DNA of 64,000 nt from Bidens hawaiensis (GCA_021521415.1 JAIQDT010000672.1:310001-374000); one strand, 5' to 3'; positions 24,901-35,971 are shown, numbered from the stretch's first letter. The notes: generated by a model from the sequence alone, not told the origin. Program-made: numbers and translations.

Positions 24901-25608
24901 AGGTGAGTTGTGTTATATCTCAGTTACTGAAACATCCATTCCTTTTTATTGCTTATGTTATCAATTTAAACTTTTCTGTAACCAACATTTTAATACTTGT
25001 TTCAGAATGCATTCGAGCTGGCTTCCTTCTTTTGGTTGTGGGTAATTTCATTTTTTTTTTCTTGATTGCACTACTAATGTGATTGAACATAAGGGAGCTT
25101 TGAATTTTGATGTGCTTATTATTGTGTTTTACTTTTATTGCAGTGGCAATTTGGATACAAGTCTTGCTTCCTAAAGCAACACCTGATGGTGTATATCAGA
25201 CTGATTTTAGGGTTACCATCGAAATGCCATATATTTAAACTAGGCTTTGTAGACCTATTGTACTAAATAAATCTGTTATTAGGTTTGGTGCTCAGTTCCT
25301 CTGCAGCTATAGCACTTTACCATTGTATGCCCTAGTTACTCAGGTATGATTTTTAAAAAACAATGAAAACTTCATTTGCCTTATTTATATAGAAGTTATG
25401 GTTCTATATATCAAAAGAGATTACTTTGCAGATGGGTACAAATCACAAGGCAGCATTAATTCCACAAAGAATAAGAGAAACAATCCAATGTTGGAGAAAA
25501 GAAGCAAAGAGGAGAAGAAAGTTGGGAATATATAGTGATTATTCAACCGTCCACAAAGAAACCAGCTGTGGTATCTGTAGAATATTTTGGCCACCAAGAG
25601 CTTCATAG
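21966..25608 (+). pseudogene. MLO-like seven-transmembrane protein with a nonsense codon
   Basis: MLO proteins are plant plasma-membrane calmodulin-binding proteins, and some members are powdery mildew susceptibility factors. There are fifteen exons: 21966-22097, 22189-22246, 22995-23182, 23261-23377, 23440-23500, 23577-23671, 23750-23824, 23940-24025, 24237-24286, 24382-24422, 24723-24902, 25006-25041, 25144-25211, 25283-25343 and 25432-25608. Family blocks are SLALTPTWAVA, RKPLLAAVEKMK, ELMLLGFISLLL, CFFWQFGSSV, KLQHVIATLAL, ELASFFWLWWQFGYKSC and CSYSTLPLYALVTQMG. A calmodulin-binding-like helix follows (IRETIQCWRKEAKRRRKLG). Codon 63, normally Glu in the KMKEELMLL motif, is TAA (22243-22245). 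The 3' end may also carry a one-base shift near 25572. Every other exon is open and every splice site intact, so inactivation looks recent. The clade is not assigned. Confidence 0.88.
22297..22949. mobile_element. hAT-like insertion in MLO intron 2 (GAGCCGAGCC family)
   Basis: The left end TAGGGCTGTAATCGAGCC and the right end GAGCTTTTTGAACAAGTCTA correspond to the TAGGGCTGTTCAAAAAGCTC type of inverted terminus. The ends are rich in GAGCCGAGC and GGCTCGGCTC, with an AT-rich interior and a run of ten G near 22320. No exact target duplication was found. It accounts for most of the 748-bp intron 2. Confidence 0.55.
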
Positions 25609-25963
25609 TCCTCCAACAGAGGTGACACCTGGCGATGATTTGGCAGTTGAACTACAACCACCTACCTCATGACACCTGGTGCCCCTCGTCTTCGACCATC
25701 GGTTTCTGTTTGTTCTTCAGTTTCACCAAGCTTTATGCTTGAAACTGTTACCAGATCATTCTCATTGCCTACCCGAAAACAATAATGAAATCAATATCTT
25801 AAACTCATCCTTATTGCATTGCCACACACAAGATATAAATTCAATCATGAGAACAAAACTATAAAAGTTACTCATTAACATGCAGCCAGCCGTCAAAACC
25901 AGAAACTATTCTCGTTTAACGCATGTAAAACCTAAAAACCATTAATAGCTTCAGATAGAACGT
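25609..25963. other. Short convergent spacer between the MLO and SCI1 genes
   Basis: The two genes converge here, and the spacer must hold both 3' ends. It includes one copy of a 42-bp sequence (25788-25829) that is repeated exactly in SCI1 intron 7. The frame shifted by one from MLO exon 15 stays open to a TGA near 25673. Confidence 0.5.
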
Positions 25964-26098
25964 TCACATAGGAAGATCAGGATCCAGTCGTCTTTGAATA
26001 GCAGTAGCCGCCTGTAATTCAACAATAAGATGAAGTAATCGGCACACAATATAATAAAATCAATATCTTAAACTCATCCTTATTGCATTGCCACACAC
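25788..26098. repeat. Exact 42-bp direct repeat (25788-25829 and 26057-26098)
   Basis: Both copies start AAATCAATATCTTAAAC and end TTGCATTGCCACACAC. The second copy includes the GTGTGTGG splice donor of SCI1 intron 7, read on the minus strand. The first lies beyond the SCI1 stop codon, between the two convergent genes. Confidence 0.85.
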
Positions 26099-28197
26099 CT
26101 CAACATTGCCAATTTTGAACAAATAGTTCATCTCTTCTCTCAGTATAGCTTGTTCTTTCATTGCTTGTGCCTAAAAAATCAAAAGGATAAATAGTTCAGG
26201 TTTTAAACAAATAATAAGACAAATAGGATTTTCAAAATTACCATTCCACTTTGCATAGAGTGTTTCAATGCTTCTACTTCAGCTTCCTTCTGTTTCTCTC
26301 GTTCTCTCTGCAATTCTAGTCTGAAAAAAGAGCATGGCCAATATTATTCAAATGGCAACACAAGTTTGCAACCAAATGATATTTGTTAGTAAAAACAGAG
26401 AGAAGCGTACCTTCGTTGCTCTTCATCGTTAAACACAACACGTTCCGATTTTGTCGCTTTCATGGAGCCCTTTTTCATGGCCTTCTCCATTTGCCTTTGG
26501 TGATAAGCATCAAGATTATAGTATCTGCAACCAAAGATGTGAGCTTTAACAACCTCCTAGCACAACTTTGACTTGTAATGACCAAAATTAATTGAAAAAA
26601 TGGGTCTTTTGCTTACTTTTTAGAAGGAAATGTAGCTGTGTTATGGTCCTCCATAAACCTGCACAGATACTGAAGTCAGAACTCTTTTTTGCATTTCCAA
26701 TAGTTACTTAGCATATTCAAGTTTTTAAACGATGACTACTAAGAGGAAAACGTACTGTTTGAACATCTGCTTTTCTTCCCAATTTGGCAGACTTTCAAGG
26801 TTCACCTGATAAATAAAGATGAAAATAATATTTTCAAATTAGCATATGCTGATATGCAAAACCTTCATACTCTTAATAAAAAGATGTACATAGCAATCAC
26901 CTGTTTCACTTCTAACAGCCATGCGGTGAACTCTGGCCGCTTGTTCCTGCAAAAAATATAGAAAATCATGAAATAAAGATCAGAACCCAGTCAAATAAAC
27001 TTTCTGTGTAACAAATTGAATGTATATGATTTAAGTGTTTGAACAATTTAGCTATGTTGTCTGAAAAGCTCTATCAGGGCAGGTAGTGTTACTAACTTAT
27101 AAAACAGTCTATGCTATGCATCTTGCTTAACTCAGGCACTTACTTCTTAAGCGCCCAGACCCAAGGCTCACCCGTCGCGCCTTTGACAACTATGACTACA
27201 AAAGAAACCAAAAGCAGAAGTAGCCACCTAAAGTGCTTAACTTACCTAAATGGCTAAAACTGAGTGTATATCAGATTTCTAAGAGGGTACTTTATCCCAC
27301 AAGATACATAGCCTGACTGACATTGAAGTTGATTGCAATGGTTGACTAAGGAGATAGCAAAAATCTATGCTTTATAACACTGAGTATATAAAAATGCGCT
27401 TGAAGAAAAGGAGAAACGTCAAAAAATTCGTAGAAACCCATTTAAGTTAAACTTTGAGGTAGCAAGCACCTTTTATACTTAATGTTGTCAAGAATCATAG
27501 ATTCATGAATTATGATTATGATATTGCTACTAAAAATCATTGAAAAAGAGTCCAATTCCAGTGAGGTTCTGGCCAAATCATGAAAATGCTGACAAAATTC
27601 TGGGCAAACTGGTCCGAAACATACAAAAATGGCAAGGAAGCAGCCTAAAACATGTGTAAAACCACAAAGAGTAAAAATTGCAAACTTATCAAACAGAGAG
27701 AATGATAATATTATTATTAAGTTATGAAAGAGAAGCAAGGAAGTTACTAACCACATATCAGTCTCCCTAATAATCCCATACTTGCCCCAGGTATCAGTAA
27801 CTGCACCCTTCTTCACCTTATCTTTCTTCTTCTTCTTCTTATCTTTTTTCTTCTTCCTCTTCTGTTTTAACTTATCTTCTTCATCATCTCTTTCTTTCCT
27901 CCTCTTCTTCTCTCTCCTCTTTCTTCTTTCTCTCTCTTCCTTCCTCTTCCTCCGCCGTCGCTCATCCTCACTCTCCTCCGACGAGTACTCTGAGCTCCCT
28001 GTCTCCGATTCCGAATCGGAATCAGATGGATCGTGTGATTTTGACCTAGAACGACGCCAGCTGCTCTTCCTCCGACTACCTCCCTGATCGGAATCAGATG
28101 AGATATCGGATTCGGTGTCTTCGGATTTCCTCTTCGATTTATTATTATTGTTGTGTTTATATGAAGCTCTGCGGTCGTCGTCTCGGTCCTTCGCCAT
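25964..28197 (-). CDS. SCI1: SCI1-like nuclear protein (stigma/style cell-cycle inhibitor 1)
   Basis: SCI1 is a nuclear protein described in tobacco as limiting cell proliferation in stigma and style (established knowledge; the role here is inferred). There are eight exons: 27752-28197, 26901-26946, 26756-26805, 26617-26658, 26411-26524, 26242-26320, 26099-26170 and 25964-26011. Phases match, giving 298 residues. The first 130 residues are Ser/Asp, then Arg/Glu, then Lys-rich (a run of DKKKKKKDK), like splicing-associated proteins and presumably nuclear. The conserved part runs GKYGIIRETDMW, NKRPEFTAWLLEVKQ, NLESLPNWEEKQMFK, FMEDHNTATFPSKKYY, SMQSGMAQAMKEQ and ends AIQRRLDPDLPM. The ATG at 28197 starts the MAKDRDDDR leader. 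Confidence 0.88.
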
Positions 28198-29350
28198 CGT
28201 CGGTTAGCTGCTTGTGAAACCGAAAGAAAAGAAGACCTAAAACAAAAAGAAGTCCTCATTTTATACTCCTTCGTTACCGGGACCGGAGGGTTCTTTCTTT
28301 TTTTTTTTTTTTTGAAAAACTAAACTTTCGGGTTAGGTTCGGCTATCTATTTTATTTTTAGAAAACCAGAACCGAACCGATTGATGGTGATGAAGATAAT
28401 GAAAACTGTGACTAAACTTTAAACGTGAATAAAATGATAAATGAAGATTGAGACTAACTTTTAAGGATTGCTTGATAGTCTCATAGCATTCATTAAGGGG
28501 CTAACTCTTAATGACTCATAACCCTCGAAGGTTATGAGTTAAGTCTGAATGATTAAGAGGTAACCATTAAGAGGTGGCCTCTTAACCATTTAGACTTAAG
28601 GTTACCTCTTAATCTTAACCAGTAATAGACTATGGACTATTAAGAGGTGAGCTTAATTATTATTAAGAAGCTATCAAACAACCCCTAATAGTGTGCTTTG
28701 ATTAAACTTTGTTAAATTTTAAACTCTACTAATCTAACAACTTTGTATTTGTATGGTTCCATATAACACGCGTCTATTTTTGTTTTTTGAAATTCAATAT
28801 ATATGTGATGCTTTAATACATTCTTACAAGCTTAAAATCATCATTTTTTTTTCATTTTAAGATTTTTTTTACAATGTCTATACAGAATTGAAAAAAAAAC
28901 GACTATGACTGAACCGAAAAACCAAAAACCGAGCGGTTTGTATATTCAAAAAACCGATGACTTCGGTTTTGTTTCGCCTAATAACCGAACCAAATCGAAC
29001 CGTGCTCAGACCTAGTTCCTTCCGTTGTTATCATCATCATCATCATCATCATCATCTTGGATGAAAATTTCTCACCTTTTTAAGACTTTTAACACATTGC
29101 AATAAGTTTTCGGTCCAATGGCATTTGAAAGACTCGCTGATAGGTTTTTTTTATTGCGGTGTTTATGAGTGAGTAAGAGCATTCTCATCCCTTTTCCTAT
29201 TTTCAAATCCAAAATTACACTAAAAAGCGCTATATGTTTACTCTCTTTTCAATTAAATAATATTTTTTCATACTTTGATCATTACATTTTCTCTATCATT
29301 CATTCATAGCCACTTTCAACAAATATTAAAAAAATTATAGGAGGTGAACA
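28198..29350. other. Intergenic region upstream of SCI1
   Basis: It holds the SCI1 promoter side, a poly-T tract near 28297, a MITE at about 28463-28690, an AACCGAA-type repeat remnant (28890-29000) and a CAT/ATC trinucleotide microsatellite (about 29029-29056). No other gene was found. The left border of the large duplication is at 29350/29351. Confidence 0.5.
28463..28690. mobile_element. Small MITE with TTAAGAGGT repeats
   Basis: The left end GGATTGCTTGATAGTC pairs with the right end AGCTATCAAACAACCCC. The interior is made of short palindromic pieces such as AACCTTCGAGGGTT-like and CTTAATCATTAAGAGG strings. No transposase and no clear target duplication were found. Confidence 0.55.
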
Positions 29351-30179
29351 GTAGCTTTTCAAATTTACAGAAAAATCACTGTATTTCTCTCTCCTCTACT
29401 CACAATACCCTAAACTACTCTCTATATTATAAAAACACCACTCGCTTAATATGGTGGACATGGTGTAATGCTCTAAGACCTCAAGTGTCAACATCAGTAT
29501 GAACGGTTATCCCGTCTCAGAAAAGTTATGCTAAAAAAACCTGAATTCAAACGTAAGTTTAATTTTATGTCAGGTTTACAATTTCAGTAAAATACATAAA
29601 TAAATCTATATCATAAAGAAAATTGTGTAAGGTGATATCGTAAGACCGGGTCTCATATAATTAGCCTCTAGTGTGATAATAAGGATGGTTTATATGTAAA
29701 AAGTCATCAGGCAACGTAGGAGAGAGAGTGTGTGTCAAGTTGAATGTGTTACCTTCGGCGAACTAGTGGGGTATTTATAGTGGTCATGGTCTTTAAGCCT
29801 TGCCCAAAGCAGACATGTTTTCCTGCTACATTAACACTGGTCTCTACAACTACTCTGCATTGGTGTAACTTATTAACGTTGGTGGTTTGAAACAGGAGAT
29901 GGGGTACTAATCACCCATGCTTCTCCTTTCTGCAAGTGCTAGACTTAGTCTTTATTATAGCGTTTGTCCTATTTCACATAGGCTCTTCTCGTTTTCTCAG
30001 GTTATACCAATCTATCAAACGACAATGATTTCTGAGGCGTTGTATGGGTTATCCTTGGCTCCTGTGATGCCCTTTTTACATGATGACTTCGTTAACTCCT
30101 TTCATTTCCCTTTAGGCGCAATATGCTTGTTGTGGGGGAAGGTATGAGGTCTACCCTCATGTATTCATGATCCATAGTC

Positions 30180-30608
30180 ACTTGAATAATACCAATTCAC
30201 CAAACAATTTTAAAAAGTAGGGAGGAGAGAGGGAGTCAGTCAATCAGACAGTGATGACAAGGACAATGTCATTTCCCTCTCCCGCTAAAATGGTCTAATA
30301 TATATATATATATATCTAACACTCAAGTGATACCAATTCACCGAACAATTTAAAAAACGAGAGAAGGGGCCGATCAATCAAGATAGTGGTGATGTAGACA
30401 AGCCCGTTCCTCCTCTCGCTAAAAATGGTCTTATATATGTATGTAGCACTCGAGTGACCATTCATCGAATATTTTAAAAGGTAGGGAGGAGAGAGTGAGT
30501 CGGTCAATCAAATAGCGCTAGCATGGACATGCTCATTCCCCCTCCCGCTAAAGATGGTCTTATATATATGTATCTAACACTTAAGTTACACCAATTCACT
30601 AAACATTT
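30180..30608. repeat. Tandem repeat, about 130-bp unit, 3.3 copies
   Basis: Units begin near 30180, 30321, 30448 and 30577 and share ACCAATTCACC, TTTTAAAAAGTAGGGAGG, CAATCA and CTCCCGCTAAA-ATGGTCT followed by TATATATA. The TA run in the first unit differs in length from copy 2 of the large duplication (about 59747-60178). Confidence 0.8.
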
Positions 30609-31033
30609 TTTAAATTAACACCGGTAAAATAATCTCAAATCCACTGCTACATAACGATGTGGCAACCAAAAATGAGGATATCAAGACAAGAAGTTTTATA
30701 CGAGTGAAAAATGGTTTAAGGTTAGGAGCTTTGTCTTGAACACAATGGTGTAATTTCAACTATAAAAATTTGTTTAGGTGATGAACTAAGTTCATATGTT
30801 CCAGGAATTTGCTACAAGCTTATCATTAATCATTATATATCTCATTGAAACCAACCAAAAAGGTAACACAAACATTTAAAAAAAGGCATTTATTTATATT
30901 TACTCTATTAACCAAACCCATACAGATAAAGTTATCATCACAACATTAATGTGAATCCTACAAGAGAACCTCATCATGTGCATGCATGTATTTCCTTCAC
31001 AAACCCATGGAATCCAATCCAAGCTATACAAAC

Positions 31034-31729
31034 TCAAAACAATAAAAGACACAACATGAAACAACAAAACAGAAAAATCGTCAACCGGTTTAGCGACTTC
31101 TCAACTTGCATCACTTGTCTTCTCACCCTTGGGTTATCACCCGAAACCTGATACGAGTTATGGTACGACCCATAAGGATAAGCGCCCAAAAAACCCGAAT
31201 CAGAGCTCCTGAATATCATACCACACACCATCTCACCAACCATCCCCACAATCGCATTTGAAAATCCGGTTGGGCTCACGGGCCCAACTATGTTACCCGG
31301 TCCAAACGCATAGCTTCCAAACGGGTTCGGTTGAGGCTGAGCCTGAAAAGGGACCGGATGGACCTGCTGGTTCATATGCAAAACCGAACCACCAGGCGCT
31401 GATGGTCTGTTGGGTATGACTAGTTCTGATTGATGTGCCCGTTTCAATTTGGGTTCGGGCCCGTTTGATGGTGGGGAATTGCCACGCCCGTATAGAGGAA
31501 TTAATGATGAGTCAGAAATGTGTGCTTTACAAACAGGGCAATTGGGCTTGTTGTCTGTTGGGATATGGAGCCATTTGTATATGCAGGCCCAACAGTACAG
31601 GTGGCCACATAGGGTCACCACCGGGTCTCGTGCTGAATCCAAACAAATGTTGCACTCGCAAAAGCCCGTTGACGTTTCAGAAACTGATTTCGAGGAGGGA
31701 TCAAACAATGGTGTTCGTTGGAAATCCAT
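31034..31729 (-). CDS. RMA-type RING membrane-anchor E3 ubiquitin ligase, copy 1
   Basis: This predicted endoplasmic-reticulum E3 ubiquitin ligase has 231 residues in a single coding exon. The C3HC4 RING has Cys26, Cys29, Cys41, His43, Cys46, Cys49, Cys64 and Cys67 ([21 protein letters not shown]...NCPVC). A Pro/Gly/Asn-rich linker follows ([15 protein letters not shown]). The end is a hydrophobic tail anchor, [16 protein letters not shown]. This is the RMA1/RMA1H1 layout. I start at the ATG at 31729 (MDFQRTPLF); the reading frame is open further upstream, but TTGTGCAG just before the ATG looks like the acceptor of a 5' UTR intron. A TTCAAG/GTTCGT donor near 32705 is a candidate partner (inference). 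Confidence 0.9.
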   Translation of the reverse strand: MDFQRTPLFDPSSKSVSETSTGFCECNICLDSARDPVVTLCGHLYCWACIYKWLHIPTDNKPNCPVCKAHISDSSLIPLYGRGNSPPSNGPEPKLKRAHQSELVIPNRPSAPGGSVLHMNQQVHPVPFQAQPQPNPFGSYAFGPGNIVGPVSPTGFSNAIVGMVGEMVCGMIFRSSDSGFLGAYPYGSYHNSYQVSGDNPRVRRQVMQVEKSLNRLTIFLFCCFMLCLLLF

Positions 31730-32249
31730 TAACACTGCACAACAAGAAGAAAATTTTAAAATATAAATACACACATATATTATATATAGTTATAGTTATA
31801 TGTATGTGACAAAAGAACATACACAATTAACAAGGTGCCTTAAATAGATCAATCATAGCCTGCAACATATAAAAAGATTACGTGGGATACTTAAGGATCA
31901 TGAGCCGGTGACTCTTCCTATTATTAACTTAATTAATTTATTAGTGACTTCAGACCCCTATGATTAACTTAATTAATTTACTTATTTTATTAGTGATTGG
32001 AGAGTGTTTGGATGCATGTTTTGAAACTGATTATTGAGTTGACTGATCATGATCAGCTACAATAAGTCTAGCCCATACGGGAATTTCATGCAAAAATGAG
32101 TCGGCCACACCTAATCATGGTGTTGCTTTGTTTGGAAAGACTCCAGAGGTGCCCGACAGCCCAGCCTAGGCGGACAAGGCTAGAGAGGTGCCATGAAGGA
32201 TTGTCGAGTACCTATGGTATGGAGTCTTGGCAGCCAACAGCCAAGTTAA

Positions 32250-32353
32250 GGCACCGGTGTAGCCCTTTTATTCATGTTTAGGCCAGTTGAGAAACAAGTG
32301 TTGCCAACTAATTCTTGCATGACATGACATTCTAGCTGGGCTACACCGGTGCC
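32250..32353. repeat. Perfect 16-bp inverted repeat, 72-bp loop
   Basis: GGCACCGGTGTAGCCC at 32250-32265 is the exact reverse complement of GGGCTACACCGGTGCC at 32338-32353. The arms are GC-rich in an AT-rich setting and contain an inner palindrome ACCGGT. It recurs at 61820-61923 in the second copy of the duplication. It may be the end of an old transposon. Confidence 0.8.
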
Positions 32354-33017
32354 TAGTGGTGTCCAAGGGGGTTGGTCAACATGCCTGTTTTTGTTTTTTT
32401 TTCCTTCTATATAGAAACATAGATAAAATTTGTACACAAAGTCAAAGAAACCTTAAAGTTTCCACTTTCAGTAGCGTTTGCCAAAATTGATTGATTCTGA
32501 TGTTTTGGAACAGATAACAGGATGTGGAAAAGTAATCTAATAATACCTAAAAGTTGGCATCCAAACAGTCCCTAATTACAAGAACCCTAAACACTGAAAT
32601 CAAAACTGACCCAAACTTTCAAATAGCGATCTGAACAAGCAAGCATTAACGAAGCATAATTTGTATATGAAATATACAAATTCTCAGGATGAAAAAGGAC
32701 GAACCTTGAATTGTTTTGTTTTAAGATGAATCTTGTATGAAGCCTACATAAGATATAATGTTGGTTGCAAATGGGATTCAGTCAGGAGGGAATTTAATTT
32801 GTATAGTGATCAGATGCATTTAAAGAGGAGGGTGGGTACATGTGTTGTTCATTGACAGCTATTTGGAAGCACCAGTTTCTCCGGCAATCATCCAATTAGG
32901 TTTCTTTTGTTTTTAGTTAGTTGTTGTGTTGTGTTGGGTGTAATGTTCGTTAAAGCTTTCACAAAACTAACTTTACTTTTTCATTTGGGTCCCCTGTATG
33001 TCAGGCTATACGGAGTC

Positions 33018-33087
33018 TATACGTCTCGTATAGTGCTATAAGAGGGGGGCGTATAAGGCTCCCACATAGTCCTATACGAGACGTATA
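33018..33087. repeat. Perfect 16-bp inverted repeat with GC-rich loop
   Basis: TATACGTCTCGTATAG at 33018-33033 is the exact reverse complement of CTATACGAGACGTATA at 33072-33087. The 38-base loop includes GAGGGGGGCG. It recurs at 62588-62657 in copy 2. Further TATACG/CGTATA motifs surround it. Confidence 0.8.
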
Positions 33088-34407
33088 TGGAGATGTTTGG
33101 TGTCTCTAGAAAACCCCTTTTCATTTTCCTAATTAAATTTGAAGTAACTCCATTGATTGATCTGACATTGAATGGAAAATAAAGATTCATGATAGCTGTA
33201 AGGTCTCAAATTCAAATCCGATTCTAACTAGAAGTGAGTTTTTTGACAAAAGATTTTTCCTGAAATAGAAGATGGTGGTGGACTTAGGCTACACAGCTTA
33301 TGGGGAGATTTTCAAAAAGGTGTATGGCATTAGTATTTGTCTATTCATATAAAACTAGGGAAATTTTCAAATCAAAATCACAAATATTTATTTGTGTTCA
33401 TTACTTTAAACGTGATACATTACATGGTTGTGTTTCTACTTATGTTTTTCTCTCTCATGGCCTCTAATTGCTTGCATGCACTACGTATTGTGATTCTTGC
33501 AATTTTCAACATAAATCTGGTTATAGAAAGATTGTGTACTTATAAACTGATCGGTATTATTTTAAACACATATTGCATCATAGTCAATAAAAATATTCTA
33601 AAATTTGTGGTTGACGTGCCAATTTTCTTCCACTGGCTTTTGAGTCACACGACATTTGACGTACACCAATAGAATTTCTTGCCCTGCTAGACACACAATT
33701 TGAAAATCCTATGCTCATTGATGTAAAAGTATGAGGAATAGTATATTTTGATTGAACAGATTTGCCTAAAAAGTAACCAAAAAAAATAAAAAATCAAAAG
33801 CCATATATTCATCAGACAGTTTTTTTTTGGTTAAGCTAATATAAATTTGTTGTGATACAATTTTTTTATTATAGTAATTTATAAATCTTAATGTATTGTA
33901 TTATTAAAACACAGTTAACTTGATTCAAATAAGAAACAAAACATGGTCGACTTAAATCATTAATATAATAAATTTAGAGAAAAATCTTTTGTGAGATTGA
34001 TGGACCTAATAAATGTTTGTCAAATTAATAATTGATTCTTATAATATTTTTGACAATTTGGCCCGTATCACCAAATGGCAAATACTCGTATTTACACACA
34101 TGCATAGATTACATATCCACGTTGTGATGTCTATCTCACCTGCTAATCATTGGTCCTGATGCTATTAAGTTTAGACAAGATTAACTAAGATTAATCAAAT
34201 ACATATAAAATTAACAAGATTAACCGACAGTTTGGCGTACCGACAGTAAAACATTGGCCAATCTTGGCTATATACCTGGAACATTTAAAAATTTGGATAG
34301 TAAGATACAATACAGATATTATTAGAGCCTGAAGCATCTGTACCAGTGGTGATATCAAAATATAATAAAACTAAATACGTGTATTTATATATATACACAT
34401 AATACCT

Positions 34408-35971
34408 CTAAAAGAACTTCTCAATGCAGGTAGATAAGGTTGATTTGGGAACTGCACCAATAACTGCATCTTTCCTCTCTCCATCTTTGAATATAATGAC
34501 AGTTGGGATGCTTTTGATACCATATCGGCTTGCAATCGCAGGACTCTCATCAGTATTAACCTTGTAACAATTGAGTTTCCCTGTGTACTCCTTCGCAAGT
34601 TCATCAATCACAGGGTGGATCATGCGACAGGGCCCGCACCATGGGGCCCAGAATTCAACCATCACAGGGAGACTAGACTCCAACACAAGTGACTGCCATG
34701 TTGCATCAGTCACAGGAAGAACTGCAATTTGCCAGTTTGGAGATTGCAAAGTTAGAAGCTGAGAAATTGTGTATGGATAAAAAGAGATAGTGATGTATGA
34801 GATGATAAATTGACAAATCATATATCGTTCACATTAGAGGTGCAAATACCGGTTAACTGGTTTTTGGAATATTGGTTACTAACCGTAATCTATTATTGGC
34901 CAAACGGTCAAAACCAGTTATTGCCAATAACCGGTTACAGTTCATAACCGGTTTTTGAGTTGAAAATCGCTACCAATGTAGCCAGTTTGGTTCGATTATT
35001 AACCGGATTGGTGTTAAATAGCGAGAACCACACATAAGCAAAGGGGTCTAAAACCTAAGCGCAAAAGCGCACCGATTTTCGTACAGGAGGCACAAGGTTT
35101 TTATATAACTTTTTTTATATATCTCATAGGTTTTTAGCATCCCATATACCCATTCCATTCCCAACGTTTGGCTAAAAATAAGCTTTATATAGGATTTAGT
35201 ATATAAATTACCTATATGTACAACCTAAAAAGGCACGTGGCACAAAATTCTGAAGAATAAAAGTGAGCTGTGTACAAAAGGCTAAAGCTCCCCTTGTCAC
35301 TTTGAGCTTTGGTGCGCTTACTGCGTGCTTTTTAAAACCAAGTTAACCGGTTAACTGATAATATCTTACTGATGTTAGCCTTATCGACATTAACCGTATT
35401 AGCCTATGCTCAGTTAACCAGTTTCTATGTGAAATCCCTAACCGTCGGTTAGTAACCGGTTTTGGCGATTTGCACCTCTAGTAAAAATGCAACATTTTAA
35501 TTCTCTAATAACTAAAATGCAAATCAATTTTGCTTTTGAAATTAGGTTTAGTAAATTAATTCACCATATACGAATAATATGCTACTAAAAGCACAATATC
35601 GTCATCATCTACAAAACCGTACAGAAAAATCTCCTGATAAAATTAGGTCAAAATCATCACGGAAAATTAAACACTACTTATGCAAATTCATCACCGATTT
35701 CAAGTTCTAATAGCACATCAATTGAATAATTATAGACCGATAACAAATTATTATTACGACTATTCAAACCTTGAACGGCTTCTTGAGCCTGACACGCAAT
35801 ACGTGTTCCACGTCGACCTGATTTAGACCTCAAGCTCACCGATCCAGACCGGATGTTTGATTTCGACAAATTCAAAGAGTTCCGGCGACCGGAGACGGAG
35901 GAAGAGGCGATCGGAGACAATGGAAAGCCGGAGGTACGGAGAACTGCGAGAGTTTCAAGCACACCAGCCAT
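34408..35971 (-). CDS. Thioredoxin m, chloroplast
   Basis: This chloroplast thioredoxin reduces stromal enzyme disulfides using electrons from ferredoxin-thioredoxin reductase. Exon 1 is 35770-35971 and exon 2 is 34408-34721, a phase-1 GT-AG join that gives 171 residues. Residues 1 to about 60 are Ser/Arg-rich with few acids, as in a stromal transit peptide, probably ending near RIACQAQEA. The mature part runs [31 protein letters not shown] (active site WCGPC at about 95-99), [28 protein letters not shown] and ends CIEKFF. The m-type is recognised by the [12 protein letters not shown] and RYGIKSIPT blocks. The 1048-bp intron holds a MITE. It is divergent from the DUF2921 gene, about 790 bp between start codons. 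Confidence 0.92.
34835..35480. mobile_element. hAT-like MITE in the thioredoxin m intron
   Basis: The ends are TAGAGGTGCAAATACCGG and CGATTTGCACCTCTA, with repeated ACCGGTTA and TAACCGGTT units. The left flank GTTCACAT and right flank GTAAAAAT agree at five of eight positions, an eroded target duplication at best. It is the same end type as 3042-3327 and fills about 60% of the intron. Confidence 0.7.

Larger units (their letters stand above)
31800..34407. other. Intergenic region between the RING and thioredoxin genes (copy 1)
   Basis: It probably contains the RING gene 5' UTR intron and promoter (a TTTAAAT motif near 32820). Two strong inverted repeats are listed separately. Open stretches here have no domain and are disregarded. 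The rest is AT-rich. Confidence 0.45.
29351..34430. repeat. Large direct duplication, copy 1 (partner 58918 to window end)
   Basis: From 29351 the sequence matches 58918 onward almost base for base over at least 5.08 kb, in the same orientation, with an offset of 29,567 rising to 29,570 through small indels. Identity ends sharply on the left at 29350/58917. On the right the second copy is cut by the window edge, so the true length is unknown. It includes an RMA-type RING gene and the 3' end of the thioredoxin m gene. By eye I count about a dozen substitutions or indels, all in the first 1.7 kb. Confidence 0.95.

Noticed and set aside
25573..25615. Possible 43-bp intron in MLO exon 15 to restore the longer tail
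   Set aside because: It is shorter than plant introns normally are; a one-base shift is simpler.
27867..28259. Arg-rich minus-strand frame overlapping SCI1 exon 1, and Ser/Leu-rich plus-strand frame 27782-28087
   Set aside because: Both are products of the low-complexity Arg/Lys/Glu-coding sequence of SCI1.
29917..30147. 76-residue plus-strand open stretch present at both 29917 and 59484
   Set aside because: It is shared only because the whole block is duplicated. There is no domain and no convincing promoter or splice context; one residue differs (Ser/Thr).
31730..31774. Extended N-terminus of the RING protein (MCIYILKF...)
   Set aside because: The stretch before MDFQRTP reads as a 5' UTR intron acceptor (TTGTGCAG), and RMA proteins start at MD-type leaders.
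32096..32437. Short open stretches on both strands around the 16-bp inverted repeat
   Set aside because: No domain; their coding potential arises from the GC-rich repeat arms.
33337..33672. 111-residue plus-strand hydrophobic open stretch (also 62907-63242)
   Set aside because: AT-driven Ile/Leu/Phe content, no family features, and duplicated only with the block.
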